DNA of 64,000 bases from Gemmatimonadota bacterium (GCA_020161135.1 JAIUOB010000003.1:62001-126000); one strand, 5' to 3'. Positions 45,179-55,102 are shown, numbered from the stretch's first letter. Numbers and translations are program-made. The notes: generated by a model not told the origin, from the letters alone.

Positions 45179-46161
45179 CGCAGCCTGTGAGTTCATCGGC
45201 CCCCGCGGCCGGGAACGGTTTCCTCTCGACCCCCGCCACGCCCAGCGCGGTGCTGGTGGTCGGCTCCGTCGCCCTCGACTCGGTCGAGACGCCGTTCGGC
45301 AAGGCCGATGAAGTGCTCGGCGGTTCGGGCAACTACTTCTCGTCCTCGGCCTCGCACTTCGCGCCCGTGCAGCTCGTCGGTGTCGTCGGCGACGACTACC
45401 CGATGGACAAGCTCGAGGCGCTGCGTGCGCGCGGCGTCGACCTCGCCGGCGTCGAGAAGACCGAAGGGTCGAGCTTCCGCTGGCGTGGGCGCTACCGCCA
45501 TGACCTCAACTCGGCGGAGACGCTCGAGACGCACCTCGGGGTGTTCTCGCACTTCCGCCCCAAGATTCCTGCGCAGTTCCGGCAGGCGCCGTTCGTGTTC
45601 CTCGCCAACATCGACCCGCGGCTGCAGTTGCAGGTGCTCGAGCAGGTGGAGAAGCCGCGGCTCGTGGCCTGCGACACGATGAACTTCTGGATCGAGTCGC
45701 GGCGACCCGAGCTGGTGGAGTTGCTCAAGCATGTCGACCTCGTCACGCTCAACGACGCCGAGGCGCGCCAGCTCACCGAGCAGAGCAACCTCGTGAAGGC
45801 GGCGCGCTGGATCATGGACAAGGGGCCCCGGCACGTGCTCATCAAGAAGGGCGAGCACGGGGCGTTCATGTTCTCGCCGGACAGCATCTTCTTCGCGCCG
45901 GCCTACCCGCTCGAGAGCGTGTTCGATCCGACGGGTGCAGGCGATTCCTTCGCCGGCGGCTTCATCGGCTACCTCGCGCGCACGGGCGACCTCGGCGAGC
46001 GCAACATGCGCCGCGCGGTGGTGGTGGGCTCGGCCATGGGGTCGTTCGCCGTGGAGAAGTTCTCCAACACACGGCTGCTCGAGATCACCGCCGCGGATAT
46101 CGAGCGCCGCGTGCAGGAGTTCCGCCAGCTCGTCTCGTTCGACACGGAGCTCGGCTCGTGA
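45175..46161 (+). CDS. PfkB-family sugar kinase
   Basis: This ribokinase-like enzyme (328 residues) phosphorylates a sugar or nucleoside with ATP. The N-terminal region VLVVGSVALDSVETPFGKADEVLGGSGNYF and the C-terminal signature DPTGAGDSFAGGF with catalytic Asp are clear. The substrate cannot be named. Placement between argS and purM recalls ribokinase-like adenosine kinases in purine metabolism, but this is only context. The GTG start overlaps the argS stop and its own stop overlaps the purM start. Confidence 0.88.
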   Translation: MTQPVSSSAPAAGNGFLSTPATPSAVLVVGSVALDSVETPFGKADEVLGGSGNYFSSSASHFAPVQLVGVVGDDYPMDKLEALRARGVDLAGVEKTEGSSFRWRGRYRHDLNSAETLETHLGVFSHFRPKIPAQFRQAPFVFLANIDPRLQLQVLEQVEKPRLVACDTMNFWIESRRPELVELLKHVDLVTLNDAEARQLTEQSNLVKAARWIMDKGPRHVLIKKGEHGAFMFSPDSIFFAPAYPLESVFDPTGAGDSFAGGFIGYLARTGDLGERNMRRAVVVGSAMGSFAVEKFSNTRLLEITAADIERRVQEFRQLVSFDTELGS

Positions 46162-47210
46162 GCCATCCCGGCGGCGCGCCACTCGACTATCGCAGCGCCG
46201 GCGTCGACATCGACGCGGCGGAGGATTCGAAGGATCGCCTCGCGAAGCATGTCCAGTCGACGCTGACGTCCGGGGCGCGTGGCGCGTTCGGCGGATTCGG
46301 CGGCATGTTCCGCGTCCCCGAGGGCTACCGCGCGCCGCTGCTGGTGGCGAGCGCCGATGGCGTCGGCACCAAGATCAAGATCGCCATCGAGGCCGACCGC
46401 CACGACACGATCGGGCACTGCCTGGTCAACCACTGCACGAATGACATCCTCGTGCAGGGCGCGGTGCCACTCTACTTCCTCGACTACGTCGCGTTCGGCA
46501 AGCTGATTCCTGCTGTCGTGGAAGGCGTGGTGGCGGGTGTCGCGGCCGGCTGCCGCGAGAATGGCTGCGCGCTCATCGGTGGGGAGACGGCGGAAATGCC
46601 CGGCGTCTACACGCCGCCCGACTACGACCTCGCCGGCTTCATCACCGGCATCGTCGAGGAAGACCAGGTGCTGGGCAGCGCCCGCGTGCAGACAGGCGAC
46701 GTCTGCATTGCGCTGGCCAGCGATGGCCTGCACACCAACGGCTACTCCCTCGCGCGGCGCATCATCAGCGACCGTCTGCGGCTTGGCGTGCACGACCGCT
46801 TCCCGGAGGCCGGTGGAGCGACCGTGGCCGATGTCATGCTCAAGGTGCATCGCAGCTACCTGCCGTGCCTGCGTCCCGTGCTCAGCGATATCCATGCGAT
46901 GGCGCACATCACGGGCGGTGGCCTCCCCGGCAACCTGAATCGTGCGCTGCCGCACACGCTCGATGCCGTCGTGGAGACCTCCTCGTGGACCGTCCCGTCG
47001 TGGTTCCTGGTACTCGCCGAGGCGGGTCAGGTGAGCCCGATGGAGATGTTTCGCGCCTTCAACATGGGGGTGGGCATGGTCGTCATCACGGCACCGGCGT
47101 CGGCACGCGCCGTCATCACGAGCGCCGCGGCACACGGCGTGGACGCGTGGGAAGTCGGACGCATCGTGCCCGGCACCGGGCAGGTGCAACTCGCCGGAGT
47201 GCGTTCGTGA
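46158..47210 (+). CDS. purM: Phosphoribosylformylglycinamidine cyclo-ligase
   Basis: PurM (AIR synthetase) catalyses ATP-dependent ring closure in purine synthesis. The 350-residue protein has the start LDYRSAGVDIDAAEDSKDRL, the ATP-site stretch LLVASADGVGTKIKIA, NHCTNDILVQGA, and GGETAEMPG, then ITGGGLPGNLNR and MFRAFNMGVGMVV. All are typical. It begins with GTG in the PfkB stop (GTGA) and ends in the start of the next gene, so expression is coupled across these genes. Confidence 0.95.
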   Translation: MSHPGGAPLDYRSAGVDIDAAEDSKDRLAKHVQSTLTSGARGAFGGFGGMFRVPEGYRAPLLVASADGVGTKIKIAIEADRHDTIGHCLVNHCTNDILVQGAVPLYFLDYVAFGKLIPAVVEGVVAGVAAGCRENGCALIGGETAEMPGVYTPPDYDLAGFITGIVEEDQVLGSARVQTGDVCIALASDGLHTNGYSLARRIISDRLRLGVHDRFPEAGGATVADVMLKVHRSYLPCLRPVLSDIHAMAHITGGGLPGNLNRALPHTLDAVVETSSWTVPSWFLVLAEAGQVSPMEMFRAFNMGVGMVVITAPASARAVITSAAAHGVDAWEVGRIVPGTGQVQLAGVRS

Positions 47211-48241
47211 CCGCGTCGGCGGTGCGCAGCGCGGTACGCGCGACGACGCGCGCGGCGAGCGTCGCCACGGCGCTCCTCCTTGGCGTGTCGCTCGCGGAAG
47301 CGCAGACGACGAGTGGCCCGTGCACCGTGTCGCCGGCCGTCGTGAGCGGTGCCGATGCCTGTCGCAAGGCCAGCGATCTCTTCGGCTTCGTCATTCCGCA
47401 GGCCGGCGTCGCGCTGGCCGGTGGCAATCCGGTGCTGGGTGAGGGCGGCACGATGGGCGGCTGGGGCAAGCGTGCGCTGTCGGTGCGCCTCACGGCCGTC
47501 GACGGACAGCTCCCCAAGAGCACGATCCCGATTCGCGTGAACGGCAGTGCGCAGTCCGATGACTTCGGTGCGACACGCGCTCCCGTGCCCATGCCGTCCG
47601 TCGACGCGGCCATCGGTCTCTTCAGCGGCATCCCGGCCGGGCTCACGAACATCGGCGGCATCGACGTGCTGTTGGGCGCCACCTGGATGCCGACGGTCGA
47701 GGAGAACACGCTGCAACTCGCGCCGGCAGGCACGAGCCTCGCCCTGGGGTATGGTGTGCGCGTGGGCGCACTGCAGGAGTCGTCGGTCGTGCCGGGCATC
47801 AGCCTCAGCGTGATGCGGCGCAAGCTGCCCACCACATCCTTCAGCTACAGTGCGCAGGACGACACGCTTGCGCTGCGCAACCTCTCGCTCACCGCTGACG
47901 CGGTGCGCCTGGTGGTGAGCAAGCGCTTCCTGCTCGTCGGGCTTGCCGCCGGCATCGGTCGCGACCGCATCGAAGGCGTCACCTCGCTTGCGGCGGCCGT
48001 GAACGAGACGGTGGGCACGGTGCAGCAGCGGTATGCGGTCTCGCTCCCTGACCTGCGCACCAAGGTGGAGCGCAACACGGCCTTCGTGAACGCGTCCGTG
48101 GGCGTGCTGGCCGCACGGCTGGTCGCCGAGCTCGGGTGGTCGAGCGAAGGCGAGCGCATCCTCGCGCTCAACCAGTTCGGCGGACGCTCCGCCAACGAAG
48201 GGTATCGCTACGGTTCCGTCGGACTCACCGTCCGGTTCTGA
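47207..48241 (+). CDS. Exported, probably outer-membrane protein of unknown function
   Basis: This 344-residue protein has a long signal peptide (VATALLLGVSLAEAQ). The mature part is rich in beta strands (VGLTVRF at the end, VDAAIGLFSGIPAG, LALGYGVRVGALQ) and ends in an aromatic residue, as outer-membrane barrels do. Two cysteines lie early (GPCTVSP and ADACRK). There is no motif I recognise. The GTG start overlaps the purM stop by four bases. Its place between purine and riboflavin genes suggests transcriptional convenience rather than function. Confidence 0.65.
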   Translation: MTASAVRSAVRATTRAASVATALLLGVSLAEAQTTSGPCTVSPAVVSGADACRKASDLFGFVIPQAGVALAGGNPVLGEGGTMGGWGKRALSVRLTAVDGQLPKSTIPIRVNGSAQSDDFGATRAPVPMPSVDAAIGLFSGIPAGLTNIGGIDVLLGATWMPTVEENTLQLAPAGTSLALGYGVRVGALQESSVVPGISLSVMRRKLPTTSFSYSAQDDTLALRNLSLTADAVRLVVSKRFLLVGLAAGIGRDRIEGVTSLAAAVNETVGTVQQRYAVSLPDLRTKVERNTAFVNASVGVLAARLVAELGWSSEGERILALNQFGGRSANEGYRYGSVGLTVRF

Positions 48242-48248
48242 GCGCCGC

Positions 48249-49340
48249 GTGGCGGACGACATCCGCCACATGCAGCGCGCGCTCGCCCTCGCCGCACGTG
48301 GGGCGGGGCAGGTGGCGCCCAACCCCAAGGTGGGGGCGGTCGTGGTGCGCGACGGAGCGGTTGTCGGGGAGGGTTGGCATACCCGCTACGGGGCGCCGCA
48401 CGCTGAAGTCGAGGCGTTGCGTGTCGCGGGCGAGGCCGCGCACGGGGCCACGCTGTACGTCTCGCTCGAACCCTGTGCCCACCACGGCAAGACGCCGCCC
48501 TGTACCGACGCAATTCTCGCGGCCGGCGTCGCGCGCGTCGTGTACGCGGCCGCCGACCCGCACCACGTCGCCGCTGGGGGCGCGGCGCTGCTCGCCGCCG
48601 CCGGCGTGGCGGTCACGGGCGGGGTGTGCGCCCCGGAGGCCGCTGAGCTGAACGCGCCGTTCCTGCATGCCGCACGGGGCGCGCGCGTGCCGTTCGTGAC
48701 GGTGAAGCTGGCCCTGTCGCTCGACGGCGCGCTGGTGGATGCGTCGCGGCAGCGGGGGTGGCTCACTGGCGCTGAGGCGCGCACCGCCGTGCACGCGCTG
48801 CGTGCCGAAGCGGACGCCATTGCGGTGGGCATTGGCACCGCGCTGGCCGACGATCCCGCGCTGACCGTCCGGGAGGTCCCGCCGCCACGCGTCGCGCCCC
48901 TCCGCGTGGTGTTCGATCGGGAGGCGCGCCTGCCGCGTGGCAGCACACTCGTGCGCACGGCCCGCGAGGTGCCGGTCACGGTCATCACCGCCGGTCGCAA
49001 TCCGACCGCCGAGCAGGCGCTGCGCCAGGCCGGCGTCGACGTCCTCGCCGTATCGGACGGCCCGACCGCCCTCCGCGACGCGCTGGAGGCACTTCGGGAC
49101 CGGGGCGTCGCGCACCTGCTGGCGGAGGGCGGTGCCGGGCTCGCTTCGGCGCTCGTGGATGCCGGGCTCGTGCACCGGCTGATTACCTTTCAGGCTCCGG
49201 TCATCCTGGGGGCGGGCGCACTGCCGGCCTTCGGGGCGCTGCCGGCGCGCACGGCCAACACCGCGCCGCGTCTGCGGGTGGTGGAGCGGCGCGCGTTCGG
49301 CGCCGACCTCATGACCGTCTACGCTGTTTCCGGAGACTGA
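48249..49340 (+). CDS. ribD: Bifunctional riboflavin deaminase/reductase RibD
   Basis: RibD performs the second and third steps of riboflavin synthesis: pyrimidine deamination, then NADPH reduction of the ribosyl side chain. The N-terminal deaminase (about residues 1-145) has the zinc site HAEVEAL and PCAHHGKTPPCTDAI. The C-terminal reductase (about 146-363) shows VPFVTVKLALSLDGAL, RAEADAIAVGIGTALADDPALTVR and LLAEGGAGLASALVDAGLV. It is the first gene of ribD-ribE-ribBA-ribH. No FMN riboswitch is seen in the seven-base gap upstream. Confidence 0.95.
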   Translation: MADDIRHMQRALALAARGAGQVAPNPKVGAVVVRDGAVVGEGWHTRYGAPHAEVEALRVAGEAAHGATLYVSLEPCAHHGKTPPCTDAILAAGVARVVYAAADPHHVAAGGAALLAAAGVAVTGGVCAPEAAELNAPFLHAARGARVPFVTVKLALSLDGALVDASRQRGWLTGAEARTAVHALRAEADAIAVGIGTALADDPALTVREVPPPRVAPLRVVFDREARLPRGSTLVRTAREVPVTVITAGRNPTAEQALRQAGVDVLAVSDGPTALRDALEALRDRGVAHLLAEGGAGLASALVDAGLVHRLITFQAPVILGAGALPAFGALPARTANTAPRLRVVERRAFGADLMTVYAVSGD

Positions 49341-49347
49341 TCGCATC

Positions 49348-50010
49348 ATGTTCACGGGGTTGGTGGACGACGTCGGCGAGATCGCCGATGTCGCCGAGTC
49401 CGCGGCCGGCCGCACGCTGCGCATTCGCTCCCGCTACACCGACCTGACCCCCGGCGAGAGCATCGCCGTGAATGGCGCCTGCCTCACGGTGCGCGAGCAC
49501 GGCGAGGAGTCGTCGCACCGCTGGTTCACGGTGGCCGCCGTCGTCACCACCCTCGAGCGCACCACCATCGGCGCGTGGCAGGTCGGGCAGCGGGTCAATC
49601 TCGAGCGCGCCCTGCGCCTCGGCGACCGATTGGGGGGCCACCTGGTGCTCGGCCACGTCGACGACCTCGGGGTCGTGGTGCGCACGGCCGCCCACGATGA
49701 TGCGTGGCTCATCGACGTCGACGTGCCGGCGCCGCTGCGGCCGCTCCTCGTCGACAAGGGCAGTGTGACCGTGGACGGTGTGAGCCTCACCGTGAACGCG
49801 CTGCGCCCCACCGGGCTGCAGCTCTCCATCATCGAATTCACCAGACGTCACACCACGCTCGGCACGCTGGTGCCGGGCGATCGTGTCCATATCGAAGCCG
49901 ACGTGCTCGCGAAGCACGTGCAACGCCTGCTGACGCCGACGCTCGACGCGTTCGGTGGCATCGGCGCGTCGGCCGCGGTGACCCAGGCGGTCACAGGAGT
50001 GCAGGGATGA
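49348..50010 (+). CDS. ribE: Riboflavin synthase, alpha chain
   Basis: This enzyme dismutates two molecules of 6,7-dimethyl-8-ribityllumazine into riboflavin and the pyrimidine. The 220-residue protein has two lumazine-binding repeats: [12 protein letters not shown] through [13 protein letters not shown], then [14 protein letters not shown] through [13 protein letters not shown]. The terminal helix used for trimerisation is present. It overlaps ribBA by four bases (ATGA). Confidence 0.94.
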   Translation: MFTGLVDDVGEIADVAESAAGRTLRIRSRYTDLTPGESIAVNGACLTVREHGEESSHRWFTVAAVVTTLERTTIGAWQVGQRVNLERALRLGDRLGGHLVLGHVDDLGVVVRTAAHDDAWLIDVDVPAPLRPLLVDKGSVTVDGVSLTVNALRPTGLQLSIIEFTRRHTTLGTLVPGDRVHIEADVLAKHVQRLLTPTLDAFGGIGASAAVTQAVTGVQG

Positions 50011-51272
50011 GCAATCTGTCGAGTGATACCGTCGGCGACGCGACGAGCGGCACGGCCGCCGATCGCGATCCGGCGTTCGGCACCGTCGAGCAGGCGCTGG
50101 CCGACATCGCCGCGGGCAAGTTCGTCGTCGTCGCCGACGACGAGGATCGCGAGAACGAGGGCGATCTCGTGTGTGCCGCCGAGAAGGTCACGCCCGAGAT
50201 GGTCAACTTCATGCTCGAAGCCAAGGGCATGATCTGCCTCGCCATGACCAACGCCTGGGCGGATCGCCTCGGTCTCGGCATGCAGGTGGAGCGCAACACC
50301 GAGTCGATGTCGACGGCGTTCACGGTGAGCATCGACGCGGCGGCGCAGTACGGAGTGACCACGGGCATCAGCGCGAGTGATCGCGCCACGACCATTCGCG
50401 TCGCCGTCGATCCCACGGCCACGCGCGCCGATCTCCGCATGCCGGGACACATCCACCCGCTGCGCGCCCGCGACGGCGGCGTGCTGCAGCGCGTCGGACA
50501 CACCGAGGCGGCGGTCGACCTCGCGCGCCTCGCGGGTCTGCGCCCGGCCGGCGTGATCTGCGAGATCCTCAACAAGGACGGCACCACCGCGCGGCGCCCG
50601 CAGCTCGAGCAGTACGCGAAGGCGAACGGGCTCACGTTCATCACCATCGCGCAGCTCGTCGCCTATCGCCTCAAGCACGAACGTCTCGTGCATCGCGTGG
50701 CGGAGGCGCGTCTCCCGACTCGTTACGGCGACTGGCGCATCGTGGGCTATCGCAACGACGTGGACGATCGGGAGCACATCGCGATTGCTTTTGGCAGCGT
50801 GACCGACGGAGAGGGCGTGCTGGTGCGCATGCACTCCAAGTGCCTCACGGGTGACGTGTTCCACTCGCAGCGCTGCGATTGCGGCTGGCAGCTCGAGACG
50901 GCCATGCAGATGATCCAGGCCGAGGGACGTGGCGTCATCGTCTATCTCGACCAGGAAGGACGTGGCATCGGGCTGCTCAACAAGCTCAAGGCGTACGAGC
51001 TGCAGGACCGCGGCGCCGATACCGTCGAGGCCAACGAACAGCTCGGCTTCAAGGCCGACCTGCGCAACTACGGCATCGGCGCGCAGATCCTGCTCGACCT
51101 CGGCGTGCGCTCCATTCGCGTCCTCACCAACAACCCGCGGAAGCTCGTGGGGCTCGATGGCTACGGCCTCGCCCTGGTCGATCGGGTCCGCCTCGAGGCT
51201 CCATCGACCGATGAGAACGCTTCCTATCTTGAGACCAAGCGCGTCAAGCTCGGTCACCTCTTCGCCATCTGA
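50007..51272 (+). CDS. ribBA: 3,4-dihydroxy-2-butanone 4-phosphate synthase / GTP cyclohydrolase II
   Basis: This fusion supplies both starting units of riboflavin. The N-terminal RibB domain (about residues 25-225) shows [30 protein letters not shown] and GHIHPLRA. The C-terminal RibA domain shows the zinc motif [18 protein letters not shown] and [11 protein letters not shown], then [17 protein letters not shown] and [11 protein letters not shown]. It has 421 residues. ribH begins eight bases after its stop. Confidence 0.95.
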   Translation: MSNLSSDTVGDATSGTAADRDPAFGTVEQALADIAAGKFVVVADDEDRENEGDLVCAAEKVTPEMVNFMLEAKGMICLAMTNAWADRLGLGMQVERNTESMSTAFTVSIDAAAQYGVTTGISASDRATTIRVAVDPTATRADLRMPGHIHPLRARDGGVLQRVGHTEAAVDLARLAGLRPAGVICEILNKDGTTARRPQLEQYAKANGLTFITIAQLVAYRLKHERLVHRVAEARLPTRYGDWRIVGYRNDVDDREHIAIAFGSVTDGEGVLVRMHSKCLTGDVFHSQRCDCGWQLETAMQMIQAEGRGVIVYLDQEGRGIGLLNKLKAYELQDRGADTVEANEQLGFKADLRNYGIGAQILLDLGVRSIRVLTNNPRKLVGLDGYGLALVDRVRLEAPSTDENASYLETKRVKLGHLFAI

Positions 51273-51279
51273 GGATCAC

Positions 51280-51762
51280 GTGGCCGAGTTCAGTGGAGAA
51301 CCGCACGGCGCGGGGCGTCGCATTGCCGTGGTCGCGAGTCGCTTCAACGAGGGTGTGACCACCGCGCTCTGCGAAGGCGCGGTGAGCGCACTCGTGGGGC
51401 AGGGCGTCGCGCTCGATGACATCGATGTGCTGTGGGTGCCGGGCGCGTGGGAGTTGCCCGTGGCCGTGCGACGCGCGCTGTCGTCGGGGCGCTACGATGC
51501 GGCGGTCGCGGTGGGCGCCGTGGTGCGTGGCGACACGCCGCACTTCGACATCGTCGCCGGTGAGGCGTCGCGCGGCCTCATGGAGGCGTCGCGCGACTAC
51601 GAGGTGCCCGTCACGCTGGGCCTGCTCACGACGGACACCATGGAGCAGGCCGAGGCGCGCGCCGGCGGTGCGCATGGCAACAAGGGGGCCGACGCCGCGC
51701 TGGCCGCGCTCGAAGTGCTCGACCTGTTCGACCGTGCCCTGCCGCCCGAGGAGGACGCATGA
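51280..51762 (+). CDS. ribH: 6,7-dimethyl-8-ribityllumazine synthase
   Basis: RibH condenses the butanone phosphate with the pyrimidine to form lumazine. The 160-residue protein shows AVVASRFNEGVTTALCEGA, WVPGAWELPVAVRR, AVGAVVRGDTPHFDIV and GNKGADAALAALE. GTG 51280 is chosen; GAGG precedes it by a few bases. The end overlaps nusB (ATGA). Confidence 0.94.
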   Translation: MAEFSGEPHGAGRRIAVVASRFNEGVTTALCEGAVSALVGQGVALDDIDVLWVPGAWELPVAVRRALSSGRYDAAVAVGAVVRGDTPHFDIVAGEASRGLMEASRDYEVPVTLGLLTTDTMEQAEARAGGAHGNKGADAALAALEVLDLFDRALPPEEDA

Positions 51763-52241
51763 GCGCCCCCCTCCACGATGACACGCTCTGGCAGGGCGAG
51801 GCCAAGCCCGCGCGCCTGACCCGCGCCGAGCAGCGCATTCGCCGCCGCGCCCGCGTGCGCGCGCTGCAGGCGCTGTACGCCGCAGATCAGCTCGACCTCA
51901 CGCTGCTGCGCCGCACGGCCACGATGGTGTTCGATGACCTCGCGATCGAACCCGAAGTGCGGGAACGCGCATCCCGCCTCATCGCGACCGTGGCCGACCG
52001 CCACGCCGATCTCGACGCGGCGCTCATGGCGGTCACCGAGAACTGGCGGCTCGAGCGTCTGGGCGCCATCGAGCGGTGCATCCTGCGACTCGCGGCGGCC
52101 GAGCTGCAGCGCGCCGAGACGCCACCCCGCACGGTCATCCAGGAGTTCGTGCTGTTGGCCGAGCGCTTCGGCAGTCCGCGGGCGGCCGGGTTCGTGAACG
52201 GCGTGCTCGACGCCTACGCGCGTCGATCGGGGAAGCTCTGA
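51759..52241 (+). CDS. nusB: Transcription antitermination factor NusB
   Basis: NusB binds boxA RNA with S10 to prevent termination in rRNA operons. This 160-residue helical protein has RRRARVRALQALYAADQ near the start and the conserved C-terminal VIQEFVLLAERFGSPRAAGFVNGVLDAY. An extra 25 residues or so precede the core. A ribH-nusB order is common in many bacteria. Confidence 0.92.
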   Translation: MSAPLHDDTLWQGEAKPARLTRAEQRIRRRARVRALQALYAADQLDLTLLRRTATMVFDDLAIEPEVRERASRLIATVADRHADLDAALMAVTENWRLERLGAIERCILRLAAAELQRAETPPRTVIQEFVLLAERFGSPRAAGFVNGVLDAYARRSGKL

Positions 52242-52249
52242 GCGCGACC

Positions 52250-53371
52250 GTGCGTCGCCTGCGCATTGCCGTCGTCAACTGGCAGTGTCGCGAGAACCCG
52301 CAGGCGGGCGGCGCCGAGATCCACCTGCACGAGATCTTCGGCCGGCTGGCCGAGGCGGGGCACGAGGTGGTGTTGCTGTGCGGCGGGTGGCCGGGGTGTC
52401 CGCCGCGCGCGACGCTCGACGGGATGGAGGTGCACCGCGTGGGCACGCGGCAGAGCTTCCCGTTCCTCGCGCGCCGCTACTGGCACACGCAACTCGCCGC
52501 GCGCCGCTTCGATGTGCTGGTCGAGGACATCAACAAGGTGCCGCTCTTCACGCCGCTCTGGCGCACGCCGCCCATCGTGGGGCTGGTACCCCACCTCTTC
52601 GGCGGGACCGCCTTCCAGGAACTGTCGGCTCCGCTGGCGGCGGCCGTCTGGATGGCGGAGCGGCCACTGCCATGGGTGTACCGACGGGCCGCTTTCGAGG
52701 CCATCAGCGACAGCACCCGCGACGACCTCGTGTCCCGCGGCATCCCGGCCGAGCGCATCCGCGTCATCTTCCCCGGCATCGACAGCAGTCTCTATACGCC
52801 TGCCCCCGCCGAGCGTGCGGCTCGTCCCACTTTTGCCTATCTGGGTCGCCTGAAGAAGTACAAGGGCGTAGATCTGGTCATCCGCGCGTTTGCCGCCTGT
52901 CCGGTGGCCGACGCGACCCTGGAGATCGCCGGCGCCGGCGAGTTCCGCCCGGAACTGGAGGCGCTCGCGGGAACCTTGGGGGTCGGTTCCCGGGTACGGT
53001 TTTTAGGGCGTATTGACGAGACTGCAAAGGGGGCCCTGCTGCGACGGGCATGGGCAACCCTGTTCGCTTCACCCAAGGAGGGATGGGGGATCACGAATCT
53101 GGAGGCGGCGGCGAGCGGAACTCCGGTCATTGCGTCGAATTCTCCGGGGATCCGCGAATCGGTGCGGCATGGCGAGACAGGTTTTCTCGTGCCGCACGGA
53201 GACGTCGCAGCCATGGCGGCACACATGCAGCGCCTCAGCGGCGAGCCGGAGCTCGTCGAGTCCCTGGGGCGTGCGGCGCGGCGCTTCGCCGAGGGCTTCA
53301 CCTGGGCAAGCGCGGCCGGGCAAACCGAAGCCCACCTCCATGCGGTGGTGGGAGAGGAGGCAGGTCGCTGA
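52250..53371 (+). CDS. Family 4 glycosyltransferase
   Basis: This 373-residue GT-B glycosyltransferase has the N-terminal acceptor domain (IAVVNWQCRENPQAGGAEIHLHEIFGRLAEAGHEV) and a C-terminal GT1-type nucleotide-sugar domain (FAYLGRLKKYKGVDLVIRAF, SPKEGWGITNLEAAASGTPVIA). The E-x7-E pattern is present as EGWGITNLE. It should transfer a sugar to a lipid or envelope glycan; donor and acceptor are unknown. GTG 52250 is chosen because it gives the conserved start RRLRIAVVN. The stop overlaps the start of hpf. Confidence 0.9.
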   Translation: MRRLRIAVVNWQCRENPQAGGAEIHLHEIFGRLAEAGHEVVLLCGGWPGCPPRATLDGMEVHRVGTRQSFPFLARRYWHTQLAARRFDVLVEDINKVPLFTPLWRTPPIVGLVPHLFGGTAFQELSAPLAAAVWMAERPLPWVYRRAAFEAISDSTRDDLVSRGIPAERIRVIFPGIDSSLYTPAPAERAARPTFAYLGRLKKYKGVDLVIRAFAACPVADATLEIAGAGEFRPELEALAGTLGVGSRVRFLGRIDETAKGALLRRAWATLFASPKEGWGITNLEAAASGTPVIASNSPGIRESVRHGETGFLVPHGDVAAMAAHMQRLSGEPELVESLGRAARRFAEGFTWASAAGQTEAHLHAVVGEEAGR

Positions 53372-53694
53372 TGGAAATCATCCTGCACGCACACCACGCC
53401 GACGTATCCGATTCCCTGCGCCAGCAGGCGGAACAGGCCTTGCTCCGACTCGCCACGCGCCTCACGCGCGCGGCCAAGGCCCTCGTTCGGTTCATCGGAG
53501 ACGGTCCGACGCGCCGCGTCGAGATCGTGCTGCGCACGGCGCGGCACGGTGAGCTGTTCGCCCATGCCGATGCGCGCGCGTTCGCGCCCGCACTTGCCGT
53601 GGCGGTGCAGCGGCTCGAGACGCAGGTGAGCCGCGGACGCCGCGCGCGTCGCGCGCCGCGTGGCGGCGGTGGGGACGGGAGCCGCACCGGGTGA
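53371..53694 (+). CDS. hpf: Ribosome hibernation-promoting factor, short form
   Basis: This 107-residue protein binds the 30S subunit to inactivate ribosomes in poor growth conditions. The short HPF/RaiA pattern MEIILHAHHADVSDSLRQQAEQ, then VRFIGDGPTRRVEIVLRT and LAVAVQRLETQV, is seen, followed by a basic, Gly-rich tail. A strong GAGGAGG lies about eight bases upstream. It sits directly before hprK, as in the hpf-(ptsN)-hprK order near rpoN in proteobacteria. Confidence 0.88.
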   Translation: MEIILHAHHADVSDSLRQQAEQALLRLATRLTRAAKALVRFIGDGPTRRVEIVLRTARHGELFAHADARAFAPALAVAVQRLETQVSRGRRARRAPRGGGGDGSRTG

Positions 53695-54665
53695 GCAAGC
53701 GACTGACGGTCGGCGGCCTGGTTGAACGCCTCGCGGACACACTGCAGCTCGAGGTGCTTGGACCGGCCGCCGGCCTCAATCGGGAAATCTCGAGCCCCGA
53801 GGCGTCCAGCCCGGGGCTCGTGCTCGCCGGATACATCAATCGCTTTCCGTATCAGCGCATCCAGGTGCTCGGCGAGACCGAGATCACCTATCTGCAGTCG
53901 CTCGATGCGCAGCAGCGGGCGACCCACCTCGAGCAGTTCTTTGCGTTCCCCATCCCCTGCGCCTTCATCACGAAGGGGTTGGAGCCGCCGGAGCCGCTGC
54001 TGCGGCTGGCCGAGGCGGCGGGGGTGGCCGTGGTGCGCTCGCAGCTCAAGACGGCAGAGTTCTACCGGCTCATCAAGCCGTTCCTGGCCGAGGAGTTCGC
54101 ACCGACCACCACGATGCACGGGTCGCTGGCCGACGTGTACGGCGTCGGGCTCTTCTTCACCGGCAAGAGTGGCATCGGCAAGTCGGAGTGTGTGCTCGAC
54201 CTCGTCGAGCGTGGACACCGGCTGGTGGCCGACGATCTCGTCTTCGTGTCGCGCCGCGGGACCGAGGTGCTCATTGGCCGCGGGCATGAGGCGCAGCGGC
54301 ATTTCATGGAGATCCGTGGTGTCGGCCTGATCGACGTGCCCGGCATCTTCGGCATCCACGCCGTGCGCCAGCAGAAGCGCCTCGAGGTGGTGGTGGTGCT
54401 GGAAGAGTGGGACGCGAACGCCACGGTCGATCGGACCGGCCTCGACGTGTCGACCATGGACATCCTGGGCGTCGAAGTCCCGCGCATCACCGTGCACCTC
54501 AATCCCGGCAAGAACATCACGGTCATCGCCGAGGTGATCGCGATGAACCACTTGCTGCGCTATTATCGCGGGTACGACGCCGCCACGGCGTTCAACGAAC
54601 AGCTCATCGGGCGCATGCGCCGGAAGTCCGACGTGCGGCGGTACCTCCAGGAGGACGACGAGTAG
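53691..54665 (+). CDS. hprK: HPr kinase/phosphorylase
   Basis: HprK phosphorylates and dephosphorylates Ser46 of HPr, tying PTS activity to the cell's energy state. The 324-residue protein has the N-terminal domain (QLEVLGPAAGLNREISSPE) and the C-terminal kinase with Walker A GKSGIGKS at 158-165, then the signature EIRGVGLIDVPGIFGI. The GTG start overlaps hpf. The downstream HPr has a serine at 46, so substrate and enzyme match. Confidence 0.94.
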   Translation: MSKRLTVGGLVERLADTLQLEVLGPAAGLNREISSPEASSPGLVLAGYINRFPYQRIQVLGETEITYLQSLDAQQRATHLEQFFAFPIPCAFITKGLEPPEPLLRLAEAAGVAVVRSQLKTAEFYRLIKPFLAEEFAPTTTMHGSLADVYGVGLFFTGKSGIGKSECVLDLVERGHRLVADDLVFVSRRGTEVLIGRGHEAQRHFMEIRGVGLIDVPGIFGIHAVRQQKRLEVVVVLEEWDANATVDRTGLDVSTMDILGVEVPRITVHLNPGKNITVIAEVIAMNHLLRYYRGYDAATAFNEQLIGRMRRKSDVRRYLQEDDE

Positions 54666-55102
54666 TGGGTGCAGCGCAGGAGCAGGGAGCGCGCGCGGCT
54701 GCGGAGGCCAGCGCGACCGATCCGGCCGCGGTGCGGGCCATCGTGGCGGGCCACGGATCGCTCGCGGCGGGGCTCATCTCTGCCGTCGACCAGATCACGG
54801 GGCGCGGCGCGCAGTTCATCGCCATCTCGAACGCCGGCCTGTGTCTCGACGACATCCAGGGCGCGCTCGCGCGGGCCCTCGACACGACCGGCGCGCGCGT
54901 CGTGTTCACGGACCTGCCGGCCGGCAGTTGCACGATGGCGGTGCGCCGCATGATCCGCGAACGTCCGGGCGTGCTGCTCGTGACCGGCGTGAACCTGTCG
55001 CTGCTGCTCGACTTCGCGATGCAGGACGAGGTCGACGTCGCACAGGCCGTGCAGACCGCGTTCGAACGCGGCCGCGCCTCGCTTGCCATTCACGGCGCCT
55101 AG
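54665..55102 (+). CDS. PTS EIIA component, mannose family
   Basis: This 145-residue cytoplasmic phosphocarrier accepts phosphate from HPr. The phospho-histidine is H30 in IVAGHGSLAAGLISA, typical of EIIA-Man. VVFTDLPAGSCTMAVRR and LLVTGVNLSLLLDFAM complete the fold. About 22 Ala/Glu-rich residues precede it. The GTG at 54665 overlaps the hprK stop. A 51-base gap, the widest in this section, follows before EIIB. Confidence 0.9.
   Translation: MGAAQEQGARAAAEASATDPAAVRAIVAGHGSLAAGLISAVDQITGRGAQFIAISNAGLCLDDIQGALARALDTTGARVVFTDLPAGSCTMAVRRMIRERPGVLLVTGVNLSLLLDFAMQDEVDVAQAVQTAFERGRASLAIHGA

Noticed and set aside
48242..48248. An FMN riboswitch before the riboflavin genes
   Set aside because: Only seven bases separate ribD from the preceding gene, and no RFN-type segments were seen nearby.
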